Assembly: GCA_030432015.1 (NCBI GenBank) | Contig: JAUIHJ010000087.1 | Span: 1 to 15,216 of the forward strand | DNA: 15,216 bases | Reading direction: 5' to 3' | Source: a bacterium | Lineage (GTDB): Bacteria; Planctomycetota; Planctomycetia; Pirellulales; Pirellulaceae | Part shown: positions 8,001 to 15,168 of the stretch, in pieces | How the letters are laid out: each line of letters opens with the position of its first letter | How positions within the stretch are numbered: position 1 is the stretch's first letter | Notes under the pieces: generated by a model | Seen by the model: the letters and a program-made list of their open reading frames with translations, nothing else | Databases searched by the model: none | Told to the model about the DNA's origin: nothing | Made by a program: the position numbers and the translations under genes

Positions 8001-10490
8001 CTTGAGCTGACTATGGATGTCTCCGACCTTGACGCTGTCTTCCAGCTCTTCCAACTGGCTGACGATGTCGCGAATCTTTTCGATCATCAAGTCACCGGCG
8101 AAGTAGCCGTTGATCTCGCTGACCGCATCCAGATTGTCGACGCGGTTCTTGATGCCCTTCAGAATTCGCTCGGCGGCGCTCATCAACGCCTCGGCACGTC
8201 GATTGCGTGCCTCGACGAGCCCCAGTCGGCGATTCTCAAACGCGTTGTAGATTTCTTCCCGTTTATCGGTCAGTTGAACGATGAACTCGTCGAACTCCGC
8301 GAAGCGGCCTTCCAGCTCTTCCAGCTGAATCATGACTTTCGTCAGATACTCTTCGCACTTTTGAGGCGTATCGCAGATGTCGAGGTAGTTAATGACGCCC
8401 TGGTTCAACAGCTTGAGTTGCGAATTGAACTCTGCCACACCTTCGACCGACGCCAGCTCCTTCAACTTTCGTTTTAGCGCCGCGCGGGCCTGATTCACTA
8501 CGCCGAAGATCGTCGAAATGTTGTCGATGATCGACGTGCGATGTGTGGCGTCGTCAATCTTGAGATTGCTGACGATCTCGATCAGCATTTCCAACTCGCC
8601 GGCACTGGTAGCAATCTCCTCTTGCAGCGCCTTGGCTTCGGTGGCCTTGGTCAACCCGTCAATTTTCACGGACTCGGCCGCCACGTGATCGGCGTACGGT
8701 TGCAGCGAGTCGGGCTTCAGCAGGAATTCAACGCACCGATGCGACAGGCGTTCGGTGTGCTCCTCGACTTCGGCTTCCAACTGATCAATCGCATGCGTCT
8801 CGACATAACGCAGGTCCCGCAAGGAAATGATTTCGCCACGGAGGCGGCGCAACGAAGCTAACGATTCGACGAATTCGTTGATGTGTGCGAATCGTCGGTG
8901 GTGAATCGCCCCCAGGACGTCGCGGGCTTGGCGACTGACCTGTGTCGTCTGCTCAGCCGTGTTCCGCTTGGCACGCGTAACCTTTTCAAATTCATCGATT
9001 GCGGACGAGGCGGCCCCGCGAATCGCCGTTAGCGGTTCCTTCAGCTGGAACGTCTCGGCGTTCTCCAGCCAAAAATAGCTGTCCACAACATCCGTCGTCT
9101 TCTTGACGATATCGATGTAGAGACTTGCGTAGACATCCTCGCGGTCTATTAACGCCAACACTTCGTGGCATTCGGCCATGCCGCGGACAATGTCGCGGTT
9201 TCCGATCTTCGCCAAGAACGACTCGGACTGCATCGGCGGAAGATAGTCCTCGCCGACATACGGCGTTCGCCAGACTTGAATCGCATGGTGCTTCTGCGCT
9301 TCTTCCTGCGTCTTAAAGCAGATCATCTCGCCGGTATCAAAGATCGTAAACCCGTGACAAATCACGGGCGTATCAACCCGTTGTTCAATCAGATGGTACG
9401 GCAGCAGGATGTACGTGCCTGATTCGCGGTTGTAAAAGGTGTAGAGGAAGTCTTCACCGTTGGGCGCCGCCAACCGCCGCTCGTACATCATCTGAGCCAG
9501 ATCGTTCCCAAACGTCTTGGACTCACCGGACTGCAAATAGTAGCCGTTGGAAAAGATCAGGCCCTGGTCGTCCGGCAGGAGGACGCACGCGTCGGCGATG
9601 GCGTCCAGCCGCGTGGCATGGTTCGTTTTTTCGTTGTACGCAATATGTCGAAAGGCCGTTTCCTGGTAGGGACGAATCTTGAGCAAGATGATGTTCCCGA
9701 CGATCGCGTAGAACACCTCGGCATCGTCGAGTGTTTGATCGGGATTGTCGACCGGTTCGGCGTAAATGCCCTCCCCAGACTCGGTGTTGTTCTCGATCTT
9801 GATCGTCAGGTCGCCGCCGACCGTTTCCACGAAGACGCGGTCTTCAATCGAAATATGAGGATGGACCCCCGCATAATGCATGTCCCGGGTCGTTCGCACC
9901 CATTCGAACTGATGCTGTGGCGGAAAACGGACCTCATGGTCACTTCGATTGTCAAGGTAGTGCAGTTCGTTGCCGGCCACCGCCCACTTGAAACTCTTGA
10001 TGTCCGTTGGCGATTTGCCGACGCGAAACACCATGTACAAGTGCGGACCCAGACGCATGAACTTCGCGAACACAGCCTGTTTGTAATAGCGGTAGATTTC
10101 GGCAAAATCTCGCTCAAACCGCTCGTCCTGAATCAAGGTCAGTGATTGCTGATGGAATTCCCCTGCCGCGAATTCGAAGACGGAAAACACGTCGCGCAGG
10201 TTCGTCTCCGTCTTCAGCCCAAAGTGAATGTTGTAACCGAACAGGAGGTGCCTGCCGACGACGACCATGTCCCGCGGAACACAGTTGTGTTCGGTGGTAA
10301 TCCGAGCCGTCTCGATCAGCTCGGTCTCGATGGCCCCGAAGACGTCGCGGCGCGCGTCGTTGAGCTTGGCGAGTCGTGCGCGCATCTCCTTCCCATGCGA
10401 CATCAACCGGTTACGAATGATCTCGTACGTCCCGCCTTCGAGTTCGGCCGGCGGCTCGGGATTCGGAGTTTGCTCGGTTGTTTCAGACAT
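5085..10490 (-). CDS. Giant AAA+ ATPase, DUF3686 type ('DNA repair ATPase')
   Basis: The product has 1801 residues, without signal peptide or membrane segment, so it is cytoplasmic. Residues about 1-480 form a beta-rich N-terminal region typical of the DUF3686 family; about 500-880 is largely alpha-helical with coiled coils (QLEAEVEEHTERL, IRDIVSQLEELEDSVK); 880-1240 is helical. A MoxR-like AAA+ module follows at about 1260-1480: Walker A PPGYGKTT (GKT near 1297), Walker B MIYLDD (D1360-D1361, with Asp at the usual Glu position), sensor-1 AGNP (N1408), and LANRADV as a likely arginine-finger region. The C-terminus (about 1550-1801) contains a duplicated helical unit. The 'DNA repair' label is a database name; no nuclease or DNA-binding motif is visible. 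No Shine-Dalgarno sequence precedes the ATG, and 107 bases separate it from the flotillin gene. Placement behind YqiJ- and flotillin-like genes suggests a membrane-associated remodelling role. Confidence 0.9.
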   Translation of the reverse strand: MSETTEQTPNPEPPAELEGGTYEIIRNRLMSHGKEMRARLAKLNDARRDVFGAIETELIETARITTEHNCVPRDMVVVGRHLLFGYNIHFGLKTETNLRDVFSVFEFAAGEFHQQSLTLIQDERFERDFAEIYRYYKQAVFAKFMRLGPHLYMVFRVGKSPTDIKSFKWAVAGNELHYLDNRSDHEVRFPPQHQFEWVRTTRDMHYAGVHPHISIEDRVFVETVGGDLTIKIENNTESGEGIYAEPVDNPDQTLDDAEVFYAIVGNIILLKIRPYQETAFRHIAYNEKTNHATRLDAIADACVLLPDDQGLIFSNGYYLQSGESKTFGNDLAQMMYERRLAAPNGEDFLYTFYNRESGTYILLPYHLIEQRVDTPVICHGFTIFDTGEMICFKTQEEAQKHHAIQVWRTPYVGEDYLPPMQSESFLAKIGNRDIVRGMAECHEVLALIDREDVYASLYIDIVKKTTDVVDSYFWLENAETFQLKEPLTAIRGAASSAIDEFEKVTRAKRNTAEQTTQVSRQARDVLGAIHHRRFAHINEFVESLASLRRLRGEIISLRDLRYVETHAIDQLEAEVEEHTERLSHRCVEFLLKPDSLQPYADHVAAESVKIDGLTKATEAKALQEEIATSAGELEMLIEIVSNLKIDDATHRTSIIDNISTIFGVVNQARAALKRKLKELASVEGVAEFNSQLKLLNQGVINYLDICDTPQKCEEYLTKVMIQLEELEGRFAEFDEFIVQLTDKREEIYNAFENRRLGLVEARNRRAEALMSAAERILKGIKNRVDNLDAVSEINGYFAGDLMIEKIRDIVSQLEELEDSVKVGDIHSQLKTIREDAVRQLKDRDELYVGGKNIIQFGSHRFAVNVQQLDLTTVFRDDQLMLHLTGTGFFEPITDTELVSLSDVWRQEVVSENRDVYRGEYLAYRILQAALDPRAQLGEEPALSVERLAEADDAELLDYVRRFMGPRYSEAYSKGVHDLDAARIAKSLARMQVGIGLLRFHTQARAMARVYWDHFVDPQQKALMAAKLQSCGIIGTLFPNTGQQEHYVHALAAMLGAFAEQYPLFPASLTDEAAPYLFHELAAGGEFVVSRIASELRDSFHAHLTATRYADKFSSSLGRLDQDPAGRLVLARDWVEAFLDAPTAGATSSQPADQRDYIDEVAALLVAGKVHRNQIVDGQVTDDLQEMSGGHPVIQDRRYHLHFNRFTRKLTEYDSRVVPRFQRFVELKREIVDAARDEMRLEEFRPRVLTSFVRNKLIDAVYLPLIGDNLAKQIGVVGEQKRTDLMGLLLLVSPPGYGKTTLMEYLANRLGVIFMKINGPAIGHQVTSLDPSEATNAAAREEVEKLNLALEMGDNVMIYLDDIQHCNPEFLQKFISLCDAQRKIEGVYKGHTRTYDLRGRTVAVVMAGNPYTESGEKFQIPDMLANRADVYNLGEIIGESADVFEMSYLENSLTSNPVLNNLASRSQADVYEVMRLAQFDNREDVNLEGNYSLEELNEMVAVMKKLMRVRDIVLAVNREYIRSAGQADEYRTEPPFKLQGSYRNMNRIAEKVVPIMNDDELEALILSSYENDSQTLTSDQEANMLKFRELMGIITPDEAIRWDDIKRTFATNVKLRGVDADSEVAQVLVQLGSLNDGLHAIRRALDDGIGQLATPEEGRPDADVQVARVVDELHMLGDGMTSISAALARGVEQLAEAPAESAQLSTAALEALAKRLQSGSSAGDIAGDTRRIIVQYRLPKEVVAVLTHQFKLMQGWMMPILNAANLQSSDIQQLQRSLDATLNSYATLVEHLEDLPPQPPSS
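5409..5624 (-). repeat. Coding duplication: two 30-residue helical units in the ATPase C-terminus
   Basis: Residues 1623-1652 and 1665-1694 align without gaps as VA[QR]V....L..L.DG[LM]..I..AL..G[IV].QLA. They are coded at 5624-5535 and 5498-5409, separated by a 12-residue linker rich in Pro, Glu and Asp. The repeat is visible in protein but diverged in DNA, so it is old. It predicts a pair of amphipathic helices. Confidence 0.7.
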
Positions 10491-10597
10491 GCGTTGGTAG
10501 TGTTAGCGTGACGTGAACATCAACGCCGCAGGTACGGCCCGCCGGAGAGAGGCGACCTCCGCCGAGCCTACCGCGGCAAGCGATCCGGGCGGACGAA

Positions 10598-12757
10598 TCA
10601 GACCTTCGGCTTGTCGTCGCCGCGCTTCTCGGACGAGACCACGCCGGCATCGTCGAGCTTCAGGGTCGCAACCCGCTCGTCAATCAGGCCGGCTTGCGCT
10701 GCCAGGCCGAGCAAGCGTCCGAGTTCATTCCGCACTCCGTCGCTGTTGGCCGCTCCAATCATCTTTCCGATTAGCGCCGCGATCGAGAGATCCTTGATGT
10801 CGTCCGTGCTGAGGTTCAACTCTTTGACGAGGGCTTGCAGTCGATCACGAAAATACTCGGGATTGCCGTTGAAGAACGTGTTCTTGACGTCGGACACGTG
10901 TTGGCTGTTGTCAATGAAACGATCGATCACCTTGCCGCCCTTGACGGATTGAAGCACGCGATCGAAGAACTCGCTTTCGCCACCGACGATGTCGATCCGC
11001 GCGGATTTCATCGCTTCACCGACAATGTTCGACTGGGCTTCGGCAATTGGAATCTGCGCTTGAATCGCCGCGATTTCGATGTCCTGATCTTTCTGTAACC
11101 GCAGCTTGAACTCTTCGTGTTCCTTGCCGACGGAGTCGAACAGCTTCATCGCCTCGGCCTTTTCTTCGATTCCCTTGGCTTCGCTGGAATAACGCAAATG
11201 CAACACGGTCGCTTCGGCTGTACCTTCCTTCTCGATGCCGACCGCCTTGGCTTCCTGACCCTTGGCCTCGGCGACCATCTTGGACTGAATCACATTGGCT
11301 TCGGCGATCCCATGCTTCTCGACGGCTTCGGCTTTGGCAATCGTAACCTGAGCATCCGCCAAGCCTGCCGCTGCTTCGTCTGCTGTCTTCGCTTCGGCGA
11401 GCATCTTGGTGGCCTGCATCCTTTTTTCGGACGAGGCACGATGCCCCTCTGCTTCGATGACCGCCTGTTGAGACAGCAGTTCGGCGGCGGTTTTCGACGC
11501 TTCGGCTGCCTTAACTTCTTTGACCAAGGACTGCTGGGCCGCCTCTTCGGCTGCCGTCACAGTCACCTTCTTCTTTCGGTCGGCGCCGGCGAACGCCTCG
11601 GTGTCCTTGATGCGTTCCTGCTCTTCGACCACGGCCCGCTCGACAACGACTCGTTCTCGAATGACTTCCTGAATGTTTCGCCGCTCGACTTCGATCGCTT
11701 TTTCTTTCTCGACATCCGCGACGCCGACGAGCCGTTCGCGTTCGGTCAATTCAAGCATGCGATCCCGTTCGACTCGTTCGACTTCGACCGCGTCGGTTCG
11801 CTCTTTGTTGCGCTGGGCCACAATAATCTGCCGATCGCGATTCTCTTCGGCGATCCGAATCTCTTCCTGTGTGTGAATGCGAGCCGTTTCCGCCTTCAAT
11901 CGCTCCTCTTCACGCACTTTCTCTGCCTGTGAATTCTCACGCGCCGTAATCTCGGCGATCTCCCGTTTCTGACGCTCTTCCGCCTCCGCCTGTTGCCGAT
12001 CCAGTTCCAGAATCGCCTCGCGAGCTTCGACATCCTGCTTTCGGATCGTCTTCTCTTTTTCCCGGCTGATATCGTTCGAGATGATGTGTTCCCGCGCTGT
12101 CAGGTCCGTAATCTTCTTGATGCCCTCGGCGTCCAGAATGTTGCGCGGGTCCAGCTTGTCGACCGGCGTCTGCTCGAGGTAATCGATCGCACAGTCGTCC
12201 AGAACATAACCGTTGAGATCGGTCCCGGTGACCTTCAAGATTTCCATCTTGAAGTTGTCTCGCTCCACAAATAGCTCGACAAAGTCAAACTTCTTGCCGA
12301 CGGTCTTGAGTGCTTCGGAGAATTTTGCGTCGAACAGTTCGATCAGCGCATCACGTTCGGAGGCACGCTTGCAGCCCAGCGACTGTGCGACCTGCAGGAT
12401 GTCGTCGCGCGTGTTGTTGACGCGCACAAAGAATGCAACTTCGATGTCGGCGCGAATATTGTCCTGGCAAATTAAGCCAGCCTCGCCGCGCCGGGCGATC
12501 TCGATCCTCTTGACGGAGAGATCCATTTGGTCGACACGGTGCAGCACCGGAATGACAAAGATGCCGCTGCCGGTGGCAGCCCGCAAGCCGCCCTGGCCGG
12601 AACGGACCAGCGCTTGCTCCGGACCGACCTTGCGATAAAACTGCGAGAACAGCATCAGCATCGCGACGACGAAGCCAAAGAGACAAAGGGCTCCGATGCC
12701 GATCGTCGTCCAAACCGAGACGCCCAGCAACAAACTATCCGCAAGTTGCAATGTCAT
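10598..12757 (-). CDS. Flotillin-like SPFH membrane protein (YqiK type)
   Basis: The product has 719 residues. One N-terminal membrane segment (about 14-38) anchors it; an SPFH/band-7 domain follows (about 42-200, including EQALVRSGQGG, GIFVIPVLHRVDQMDLSVKR and DNIRADIEVAFFVRV). Residues about 205-580 form a very long, charged coiled coil that turns Ala/Glu-rich after 400 (AEAKTADEAAAG, AEAKGQEAKAVG), the hallmark of flotillins. About 585-719 is a separate C-terminal region with IDRFIDN and helical segments. Flotillins oligomerise and organise membrane microdomains; the EA-rich part mediates assembly. The YqiK assignment rests on the long coiled coil and on the YqiJ-like gene just upstream. 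The start is well set: the upstream stop TGA runs into GAGG, 8 bases before ATG, only 10 bases after the preceding gene, so translation is probably coupled. Confidence 0.93.
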   Translation of the reverse strand: MTLQLADSLLLGVSVWTTIGIGALCLFGFVVAMLMLFSQFYRKVGPEQALVRSGQGGLRAATGSGIFVIPVLHRVDQMDLSVKRIEIARRGEAGLICQDNIRADIEVAFFVRVNNTRDDILQVAQSLGCKRASERDALIELFDAKFSEALKTVGKKFDFVELFVERDNFKMEILKVTGTDLNGYVLDDCAIDYLEQTPVDKLDPRNILDAEGIKKITDLTAREHIISNDISREKEKTIRKQDVEAREAILELDRQQAEAEERQKREIAEITARENSQAEKVREEERLKAETARIHTQEEIRIAEENRDRQIIVAQRNKERTDAVEVERVERDRMLELTERERLVGVADVEKEKAIEVERRNIQEVIRERVVVERAVVEEQERIKDTEAFAGADRKKKVTVTAAEEAAQQSLVKEVKAAEASKTAAELLSQQAVIEAEGHRASSEKRMQATKMLAEAKTADEAAAGLADAQVTIAKAEAVEKHGIAEANVIQSKMVAEAKGQEAKAVGIEKEGTAEATVLHLRYSSEAKGIEEKAEAMKLFDSVGKEHEEFKLRLQKDQDIEIAAIQAQIPIAEAQSNIVGEAMKSARIDIVGGESEFFDRVLQSVKGGKVIDRFIDNSQHVSDVKNTFFNGNPEYFRDRLQALVKELNLSTDDIKDLSIAALIGKMIGAANSDGVRNELGRLLGLAAQAGLIDERVATLKLDDAGVVSSEKRGDDKPKV

Positions 12758-12767
12758 TGTTTATTCC

Positions 12768-13403
12768 TCAAAGTTCTTTCGGGCTAGCTTTCTCTACGGT
12801 GTAAACATGGGTGACTGCGTCGTAGTCGACAATCCGTACTTGCTCGCCTTTGGCCAGGACCGCTTGCGTGGTGCGAACATTGAGCAACAGCGGGGACGCG
12901 TCCGACGTGAATCGGGCTTGGCCGCCGGTGCGCGTGACCTCGGCGGTCGTAACCGTACCGACGCGGTCAAGCAGGTTTTCCGCGCTTTCGGGTTCGATCG
13001 GTTCAAACTTACCTCGTAAGGGTTGTGTTGCCAGTTTCGTCGGCAACAACGCGACGGCTCCGTTGCGGACGATCGTCCCCGCGATGCCCAGCACCGTGGA
13101 CGCTTCTTCTGGAGAACGCCAGAGCATCGAGATCACCCAGAACGCCACGGCGAAGAAGCTTACCCATATGTTAATTGGAAGTCGTCCGATATTCAGGAAT
13201 TTGAGCGTGACGGCGCCTGCACTCATGACGGTATCGAACGTCGTATCGGCATCGAAGTCCGCGTCGAAATCCAGGTCAAGGTCGAGGAAGTCGAAGCCGA
13301 GCCCTCCGACCACCGCCACCGTCCAATACAGGGCGACGGTCAGCAGCAAGACGGTCGCCGGGACCGTGGTAGGACTAAATGCAGTTTCGATCAATTCGGT
13401 CAT
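12768..13403 (-). CDS. YqiJ/NfeD-type OB-fold membrane protein
   Basis: The product has 211 residues. Membrane segments lie at about 14-36, 78-95 and 103-121. Between the first and second is a strikingly acidic stretch, residues 38-57, with alternating Asp and hydrophobic residues (DLDLDFDADFDAD). Residues about 140-205 look like the small beta-barrel (OB fold) of NfeD/YqiJ proteins: LLDRVGTVTTAEV, GGQARF, PLLLNVRT, GEQVRIVDYD. Such proteins are the usual partners of SPFH/flotillin proteins and sit beside them in the membrane; in E. coli yqiJ precedes yqiK, the order seen here. It appears to be the first gene of a three-gene operon with the flotillin and the giant ATPase. The ATG lacks a well-spaced ribosome site: the nearest GAGG lies 12 bases upstream. 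Confidence 0.85.
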   Translation of the reverse strand: MTELIETAFSPTTVPATVLLLTVALYWTVAVVGGLGFDFLDLDLDFDADFDADTTFDTVMSAGAVTLKFLNIGRLPINIWVSFFAVAFWVISMLWRSPEEASTVLGIAGTIVRNGAVALLPTKLATQPLRGKFEPIEPESAENLLDRVGTVTTAEVTRTGGQARFTSDASPLLLNVRTTQAVLAKGEQVRIVDYDAVTHVYTVEKASPKEL

Positions 13404-13505
13404 GCTTTGTCATTGCCTCGCCGATGCGACGCGTAACCGCCACCGGGGGACTGGTCTGCCCAAGGCGGGCGTCGTTGTTGCTGACATCCGCGCACATGTT
13501 CCCAG

Positions 13506-13515
13506 TTGTTAACAA
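13506..13515. promoter_or_regulatory. Palindrome TTGTTAACAA, possible operator
   Basis: This perfect 10-bp inverted repeat lies in an AT-rich island about 105 bases upstream of the YqiJ-like start and 50 bases downstream of the TATAGT box on the minus strand. A repressor dimer site is conceivable, but the length is short enough for chance. Confidence 0.25.
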
Positions 13516-13564
13516 TTAAGACTTCGGTGCCCGGCGTGGCTGCCGCGATGACTTCGCGACCACC

Positions 13565-13570
13565 ACTATA
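13565..13570 (-). promoter_or_regulatory. Possible -10 element of the YqiJ-flotillin-ATPase operon
   Basis: The minus strand reads CAATTATAGTGG, giving TATAGT (five of six bases of TATAAT). No recognisable -35 box lies 16-18 bases upstream, where the sequence is GC-rich, so an activator or another sigma factor would be needed. The same site reads TATAAT on the plus strand (13567-13572), but no gene follows there. The predicted leader would be about 155 bases. Confidence 0.3.
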
Positions 13571-13603
13571 ATTGCCGGCGCTGCGCGATGCGCGGCTGGT
13601 CCG

Positions 13604-13620
13604 TAAGATGAGTTTAAGAT
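13604..13620. repeat. Tandem TAAGAT half-sites with 11-bp period
   Basis: TAAGAT occurs at 13604-13609 and again at 13615-13620, followed directly by TAAGGG. The 11-bp period puts both copies on one face of the helix, as in binding sites of OmpR/PhoB-type regulators. It lies about 35 bases upstream of the -10-like box on the minus strand, a plausible activator position. Confidence 0.3.
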
Positions 13621-13706
13621 TAAGGGAGTATTCGTCGCACGTCGCCCATTATTGGGGCGCCGCACGGAGAGTGCATCCTGTTAAGCCGGTGATGCTCGAC
13701 TTTTCA

Positions 13707-13748
13707 TGAGTCTTCGCCTCCTGCGGCAGATTGAGTCTTCACCTCCTG
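13707..13748. repeat. 17-bp direct repeat downstream of the GHL10-like gene
   Basis: TGAGTCTTCGCCTCCTG (13707-13723) and TGAGTCTTCACCTCCTG (13732-13748) differ at one base and are spaced 25 bases start to start. On the minus strand each reads CAGGAGG(C/T)GAAGACTCA. The function is unknown. Confidence 0.6.
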
Positions 13749-13781
13749 GCAATGGTCGTGCAGGCGACCGATCGTTCCTTG

Positions 13782-14927
13782 TCACGGTCGGTTGGTCAGG
13801 CCGGCTTGAAACGCAACGAAATAGCCGTCGCGTTTAATGTCCTCGAGATATGGCTGCAAGTAGGACCAGGTGAAGACGGCAGCCCCGTCGACTCCCAACC
13901 GCTGGGCGATACGGAGATAATCCTGAACGTCGGTCGCGGCGTCGATTTGGCCGTGACTCGTCTTGATGCCCAGGCACAAGGTGACATCAATCGGCCGATC
14001 CAACGCTTGGTTGATCTGCAGAGCGCCGCGGAGTCGATCCTCAAACACCTGCAAGTAGCGATCGCCATAGTTCTGCGGGTAGCAATAGCCTGACACATTC
14101 ACCATGTCGATATATTCCTGGCGAGCCCACGTTTTCCAATCTTGAGCGACACGGTGGTTCTGCGTTACGTGAGGTCCCCATGAGTAAATGGCCACCTTGA
14201 TCCCCGGCTGTTGGTGCCGCACCGCCGCGCTGATGCGCCGCATCAGTTCCGTCAGGCTCGCTTCTTTGTATTGTTGCAACTCCGGCGGCGTCTGAGACTC
14301 ACGGACCAGCTTGGCGAATTCGGCCGCTCCCTGCGGATCCAGCTGCATCGGCCTGTTATTGAATCTCAGGTAGTCCAACAGCAGACCGTCCGGTTGGTAT
14401 CGTGCAACGATCTCTCGGTGCACCGAAACGACCCAGTCTCGGGCTTGCGGATGGCAGGGGCTGATATGGCCAATGGGGCGACCGTCTGCATTGCGTAAAG
14501 CCCAATCCGGGTGCCGCAGCAGGATCCCTTGCGGTTCCTGCTTGCCACAGGCCAAGACGCACGTCACCGGGTATACCTGCAATCCGCGCTCACGTGCCGC
14601 TCGGATGACGACGCGCAGCGGATCCCAACTCGGGTAAACTCGCGCGGGAATGATTTCGCTGGGATAAAGGGCCGTACCCGAGGTTGTTGTCACGTAGGGC
14701 ATGACGACGCGCAATCCGCCGGCCTGGAATGTGTCGAGCTGTTGTTCGATCGCGCGTTCTCGTTCAGGAAGTGTGGCGTCCGGTTCGAAGAGTCGCGGGA
14801 TGTTCATGTAGGCACCCAGAAAGGGCTGGTCCTGGCCGTTGGCAATGTTTACACCCGCCAGTGGCAGGTACAACATTGCCAGCATTCCGAGGACTCGATT
14901 ACAGCTTGCGCACCTCTTCGTATTCAT
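13782..14927 (-). CDS. Secreted glycoside-hydrolase-like protein (GHL10 / COG1649 type)
   Basis: The product has 381 residues from the ATG; a GTG three codons upstream (14936) is an alternative, and neither has a strong ribosome site. Residues 1-32 form a signal peptide (RVLGMLAMLYLPLAG core). The rest looks like a TIM-barrel of the DUF187/GHL10 family: GLRVVMPYVTTTSG near 71-84, RAARERGLQVYPV near 109-121, YQPDGLLLDYLRF near 177-189 (acidic residue at a strand end, as in the family), VAIYSWGP near 245-252, DWKTWARQEYIDMVN near 263-277, and a final GVDGAAVFTWSYL strand. Members are thought to cleave cell-wall or other glycans, but few are characterised and the substrate is unknown here. The protein has an unusual pair of cysteines before the signal core (RCASC). 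It is divergent from the plus-strand GxxExxY gene. Confidence 0.8.
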   Translation of the reverse strand: MNTKRCASCNRVLGMLAMLYLPLAGVNIANGQDQPFLGAYMNIPRLFEPDATLPERERAIEQQLDTFQAGGLRVVMPYVTTTSGTALYPSEIIPARVYPSWDPLRVVIRAARERGLQVYPVTCVLACGKQEPQGILLRHPDWALRNADGRPIGHISPCHPQARDWVVSVHREIVARYQPDGLLLDYLRFNNRPMQLDPQGAAEFAKLVRESQTPPELQQYKEASLTELMRRISAAVRHQQPGIKVAIYSWGPHVTQNHRVAQDWKTWARQEYIDMVNVSGYCYPQNYGDRYLQVFEDRLRGALQINQALDRPIDVTLCLGIKTSHGQIDAATDVQDYLRIAQRLGVDGAAVFTWSYLQPYLEDIKRDGYFVAFQAGLTNRP

Positions 14928-14994
14928 TTTGGTCACTCAATTTCCAGCAGTTCGCGTGCAATTGAAAAAGACGAGTCGAGCTTTCGGGACGCCG

Positions 14995-15000
14995 ATTATA
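14995..15000 (-). promoter_or_regulatory. Possible -10 element of the GHL10-like gene
   Basis: A perfect TATAAT on the minus strand (context GGAAGTATAATCGG) lies about 67 bases before the ATG at 14927. No good -35 box sits 16-18 bases upstream. The leader would be about 60 bases. Confidence 0.4.
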
Positions 15001-15094
15001 CTTCCTGCAGCGTGTGGGGGCACACGGTCACGATCATTCGGCGACCCCAGGCGATCGCGAATCGTGGTGCCAGCGCAGCCGCCAGACAGACGGG

Positions 15095-15130
15095 CTCACG
15101 GAAAGGCGCGAAGTCGCAAAGCCAGCCAAG
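15095..15130. repeat. GxxExxY-associated upstream motif (GCGCGAAGTCGCAAAG type)
   Basis: The plus strand carries AAAGGCGCGAAGTCGCAAAG; on the minus strand the longer segment begins CTTGGCTGGCTTTGCGAC and ends with a CGTGA. Such strings of short GCGAAG/GCAAAG units are, from memory, common just upstream of GxxExxY genes in many bacteria. The segment ends about 38 bases before the start of the partial gene at 15169. Confidence 0.45.
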
Positions 15131-15168
15131 GTTCGCACAAAAGGTGCCGCTGCCCCAGAGAGAATGGA

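Larger units (their letters stand above)
13404..13781. other. 378-base intergenic region upstream of the flotillin operon
   Basis: No gene is seen. The region lies between the stop of the GHL10-like gene and the start of the YqiJ-like gene, so it should carry the operon promoter. It holds a TATAGT -10-like box, a 10-bp palindrome, tandem TAAGAT half-sites and a 17-bp direct repeat, each listed separately. A GGTCG/CGACC hairpin (about 13754-13769) follows the upstream gene but has no T run. A minus-strand mini-ORF of eight codons (MKSRASPA, ATG near 13708) has a GGAGG nine bases ahead, but nothing else supports it. Confidence 0.5.

Noticed and set aside
6894..8477. Plus-strand frame of 527 codons
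   Set aside because: It lies wholly opposite the ATPase gene, its translation shows no family features, and the minus-strand frame carries clear AAA+ and coiled-coil structure throughout.
11117..11932. Plus-strand frame of 271 codons rich in Phe, Gly and Leu
   Set aside because: This is the mirror of the Glu/Ala/Lys-rich coiled coil of the flotillin, which produces long open antisense frames.
13643..13662. CGCCC/GGGCG hairpin around ATTATT as a terminator
   Set aside because: The stem is only about five base pairs and neither strand has a following T run.
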